This document shows, piece after piece, positions 61,510 to 64,000 of a stretch of DNA of 64,000 bases. This DNA is from Aphrocallistes beatrix. Its lineage: Eukaryota; Porifera; Hexactinellida; Sceptrulophora; Aphrocallistidae. Under the pieces are notes generated by a model that was not told the DNA's origin, ran no database searches, and saw only the letters and a list, made by a program, of their open reading frames with translations. Location: assembly GCA_963281255.1 (NCBI GenBank), contig OY725488.1:992001-1056000 (forward strand), in the 5' to 3' direction. The position numbers and the translations under genes were made by a program. Numbering within the stretch: position 1 is the first letter of the stretch; every line of letters starts with the position of its first letter.

Positions 61510-63893
61510 TTAAAATGGTTGGTCAGTCAACACGTCCACAAAATTGGTCAGAAGACTGTCGTAGGTGGTTTGTATGTTGTTATTAGCCACACCGTCGAAA
61601 GGTTTCTCAACAAATCCCTGAGCATATTCGTATTTCTCTACAGCATCCTTGAGGTAGATAGGAACGTCGAAGAGTGTTGCAAGTTCGCCTTCAAAGTCAT
61701 TCGGTTGGAGTACATGGGGATAGGAGGGGATCCTAGAGGGGTCCATTCCAATATCAGCAGGGCGCATTTGAGGCATAAAGGTTTGCTGACGCATCATAAC
61801 AATTGGATCATAAACCTGTTCCGGAATGACTTCTTCAGGAGGAAACATGATCTCCCAGTTCTCCTCCGCTATGACAGTCTCCGTCATGCAGGAAATGAAA
61901 GACACGACTACGTCTTGGGAGGGATGACGCACGGCTAGTTTCTTGATTTCCACTGTCTGGTACATCCCACATTTCTGCTTTAGACGTACAACAACCGAGT
62001 TAGTATAGCTACGACTGTTCGATGCTTCGAAAAATGACGAGTATAAGCGCTTGCTATCGTGTGGGTGGATCAACTCGAAGAGAGTATGGTCATTAAGCTC
62101 AACCGGGGTGTAGCCGAGCAGGTAGAAAATTGAGTCGTGAATATGTTCGATTTTACCATCTGGTCCTTCTCTAGATAACACTTTGACGTTACATCTCAAC
62201 CCCTGAGTGGCATACAAAATCTCAGGACTCAAACCCTGACCAATCGCTATAAAGCAGCTGATGTGCTCTTCAAGTCCAGAACTTTCAGCTCTATCCCCCA
62301 TCAGCGCAGATGTCTTGATGTCATACAGTTCTCCAGATATTAGGATGGAGATGTACTCGTTTGATCCAAGCGGGTTGATTTGCATTGCGGGATTCTTTGG
62401 TCTAGGTTTTTTGAGTAGATTGACAATGAAGGATCTCTTTTTGGTTTCAAGTAGTGAACCGCTGATATTGGGAGTAATGCATTGCTTAAACGTGGCTAAA
62501 TCTTTTGATTTAAGTAAGCTAAAAATACTGGTTCCGAGGAGTTCACCCTTATCATAACCGAGATGCAGTTCAAGGTTGAAATTCCACACGATGGTTCCCT
62601 CTTTTGCATCTGTCAACATGATGAAGCCATTGTTCATATTCGCGATGATATGAGATAGTTCTTCTTGGCAGAGAAAGGAAGGAGCTGCTTTATTCGTGGA
62701 GACGTTAGGCATTCCACGCATGCTGAGGAGGTACTGATGAGCGGATTTGAGAATGCTTAGCTTGTCATTCTTGACGCAAGTCTCCAATTCTTCATTGAGG
62801 TGAACGCGGATCTCTTGGAGGTAAGTGTTCATCTTCTCTCTGCGCTTCTTCTCAATAGCATTATGGTAGTCTTTTCCTGTTACATTGCTCTCTTCATCAG
62901 GAGCATCCATAAAGACCTTTTGTTCGAGCTGATCTTCACTTCCGGCTATTTTGTAGGCTTTTTTCCCAGTTTGGACATCTTCCTGCTTTCTCTTCCCTAA
63001 AATAATCACTAAAATCCACTAATGTCCACTACTGCAGTGCTGCATTAGTGGACATTAGTGGACATTTTTACGTATTAAGTGGAAAAATTGAAAATTATAT
63101 TATAAGTTTCACTGCAGGGAAATTAACACGGAAAATTCAAACAATGATAAAAGCCACACTATATGTAAGTTGAATGTGTTATTTTAAATTAATTTCAAAT
63201 AGAATACACGGATAGCTATCATTTACATAGTCAATGTGAATCGTGAACAAACAATACGTTAATCTACTCTTGGGGCTCCGTTAAGAATTAAAGTTATATC
63301 ATATTATACAGTAGATATTGGATATAGTGATATTTTTTGTGGTTTAAGGTGCCCCAGTCGATGACATTCCATACTAATTTTATTGGATATAGTGATTATT
63401 TGACCCAAAATTTCATGTCCCCGACCTATCACTATATTCAATATCTACTGTCTAGTATTTCATGAGATATCAATATTATATTTCAAATACAATAGCCTTC
63501 TACAGATGTTTCTATAATAGTGTAAAAACGATAATATTCCGCATATAAAAGCAAATATTCACACTTATAAAGGGACAAGCTGATATGTAATAATAATAAT
63601 ATAAATAATATTGCGATTATTATACTTTGGTGTTGTTGTTTTTAATGGAGACATTTTACTTATTTGTGTGATTCAAATTATAAAATATTGATTACTATAA
63701 TCAATCAATCAATGTATTTACTGCGCAAAATGTAAAATTTCTGGATTTTTCTGAAATGTTTCTAGATTCTCATTAATATTTTTAAGTCTAGAAAAACACG
63801 TTCTCAATCGTACAACATTTTATCAAATAAAATAAAATAACTAGTCTCACCTTTGACATTGCCTTCAACAGGGTTAGAAGTGCTCGCAGACAT
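61510..63893 (-). CDS. ARNT/BMAL-class bHLH-PAS transcription factor, 2 coding exons
   Basis: Class II bHLH-PAS proteins are the general dimer partners of CLOCK, HIF, AhR and SIM-type factors and bind E-box-like DNA. Exon 1 is 63893-63851 (MSASTSNPVEGNVK), exon 2 is 62996-61510; phase 1 agrees, 509 residues. The bHLH is at about 57-108 with the DNA-contacting H-E-R pattern (DYHNAIEKKRREKMN) and a second helix NDKLSILKSAHQYL typical of ARNT/BMAL (human DKLTVLRMAVQH). PAS-A starts at about 127 (GFIMLTDAKEGTIVWNF, LLGTSIFSLLKSKDL) and PAS-B at about 285 (DGKIEHIHDSIFYLLGYTPV, ELIHPHDSKRLYSS). The C-terminal 100 residues are Pro/Met/acidic without a clear BMAL transactivation end. ARNT and BMAL cannot be separated without a tree. 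Confidence 0.85.
63011..63068. repeat. 58-bp palindrome beside the bHLH-PAS splice acceptor
   Basis: Arms of about 27 bp with near-perfect complementarity (CCACTAATGTCCACTA and its inverse), about 13 bp upstream of the exon 2 acceptor on the minus strand, i.e. over the expected branch point and pyrimidine tract. Confidence 0.8.
63309..63450. mobile_element. Third Tigger/pogo-type MITE family
   Basis: Ends CAGTAGATATTGGATATAG and the inverse of CAGTAGATATTGAATATAG; TA precedes the left end, the right flank is TC, so the target duplication is decayed or the right end is imprecise. 142 bp, inside the bHLH-PAS intron. Confidence 0.65.
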
Positions 63894-64000
63894 CTAAGTA
63901 TTCAGAAGTTAACCTGGTCAAGTAGAGGCTAATAGCAGTGGAGAAATCGGGTATGGAGGATCGAGCTGGTCAAAAGAGAATCTAGTTTCCTATTTATACT

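Overview
This is a eukaryotic, animal-type window: AT-rich DNA with small GT-AG introns (about 40-70 nt where not invaded by repeats), many intronless genes and a dense load of short inverted-repeat transposons. The gene set is metazoan in flavour (KNL1-like kinetochore scaffold, ARNT/BMAL-class bHLH-PAS factor, TAK1-like kinase, PHAX, SREK1, neutral ceramidase, CCDC138, a selenoprotein M, coiled-coil/NHL proteins, candidate gustatory-receptor-like 7TM proteins). The compactness and NHL proteins suggest a non-bilaterian invertebrate, possibly a glass sponge; that assignment is a guess. No bacterial or viral block is seen.

Layout. 0.2-5.7 kb: CNOT3 (minus, 5 exons) with intronless NDUFAF1 inside its last intron, then MAK16. 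7.1-11.6 kb: SREK1 and SDHA (minus, single coding exons). 11.8-15.0 kb: repeats, including nested MITEs. 15.1-20.5 kb: a coiled-coil/NHL gene (plus) and CCDC138 (minus) whose large intron is filled with a palindromic satellite and other repeats. 20.9-21.4 kb: a selenoprotein M gene with in-frame TGA and a matching SECIS. 22.2-26.0 kb: an unrecognised 13-exon coiled-coil gene; 27.2-27.8 kb: PHAX. 27.8-34.4 kb: gene-poor, with MITEs and one small candidate gene. 34.4-37.3 kb: a 975-codon intronless fusion of an FAD monooxygenase, a membrane segment and an MDR reductase. 37.9-45.8 kb: VPS16, whose third intron holds two tandem 7TM genes. 46.9-50.9 kb: a type II membrane glycosyltransferase-like gene, a second coiled-coil/NHL gene, and a cytochrome b5 reductase. 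51.2-56.0 kb: neutral ceramidase with a TAK1-like kinase in its third intron. 56.5-58.0 kb: a miniature KNL1-like gene. 61.5-63.9 kb: an ARNT/BMAL-class gene.

Most unusual points: (1) three host genes each carry intact intronless genes in the same orientation inside one enlarged intron; (2) the FAD monooxygenase-MDR fusion; (3) the selenoprotein M that ordinary gene calling would truncate; (4) a roughly 330-residue KNL1-like protein with SILK, RVSF and two MELT-type motifs but no visible RWD domain; (5) the 7TM pair, homogenised over most of its length but divergent at the N terminus, with one MITE insertion dated by an empty site in the sister copy; (6) a 55-bp palindromic mobile element with a perfect 8-bp target duplication.

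Exon models were built by hand from splice sites, reading phase and recalled family sequence. Coordinates are coding sequence (start codon to stop); UTRs are not delimited. For genes with introns the interval spans first to last coding base and exons are listed in the evidence.
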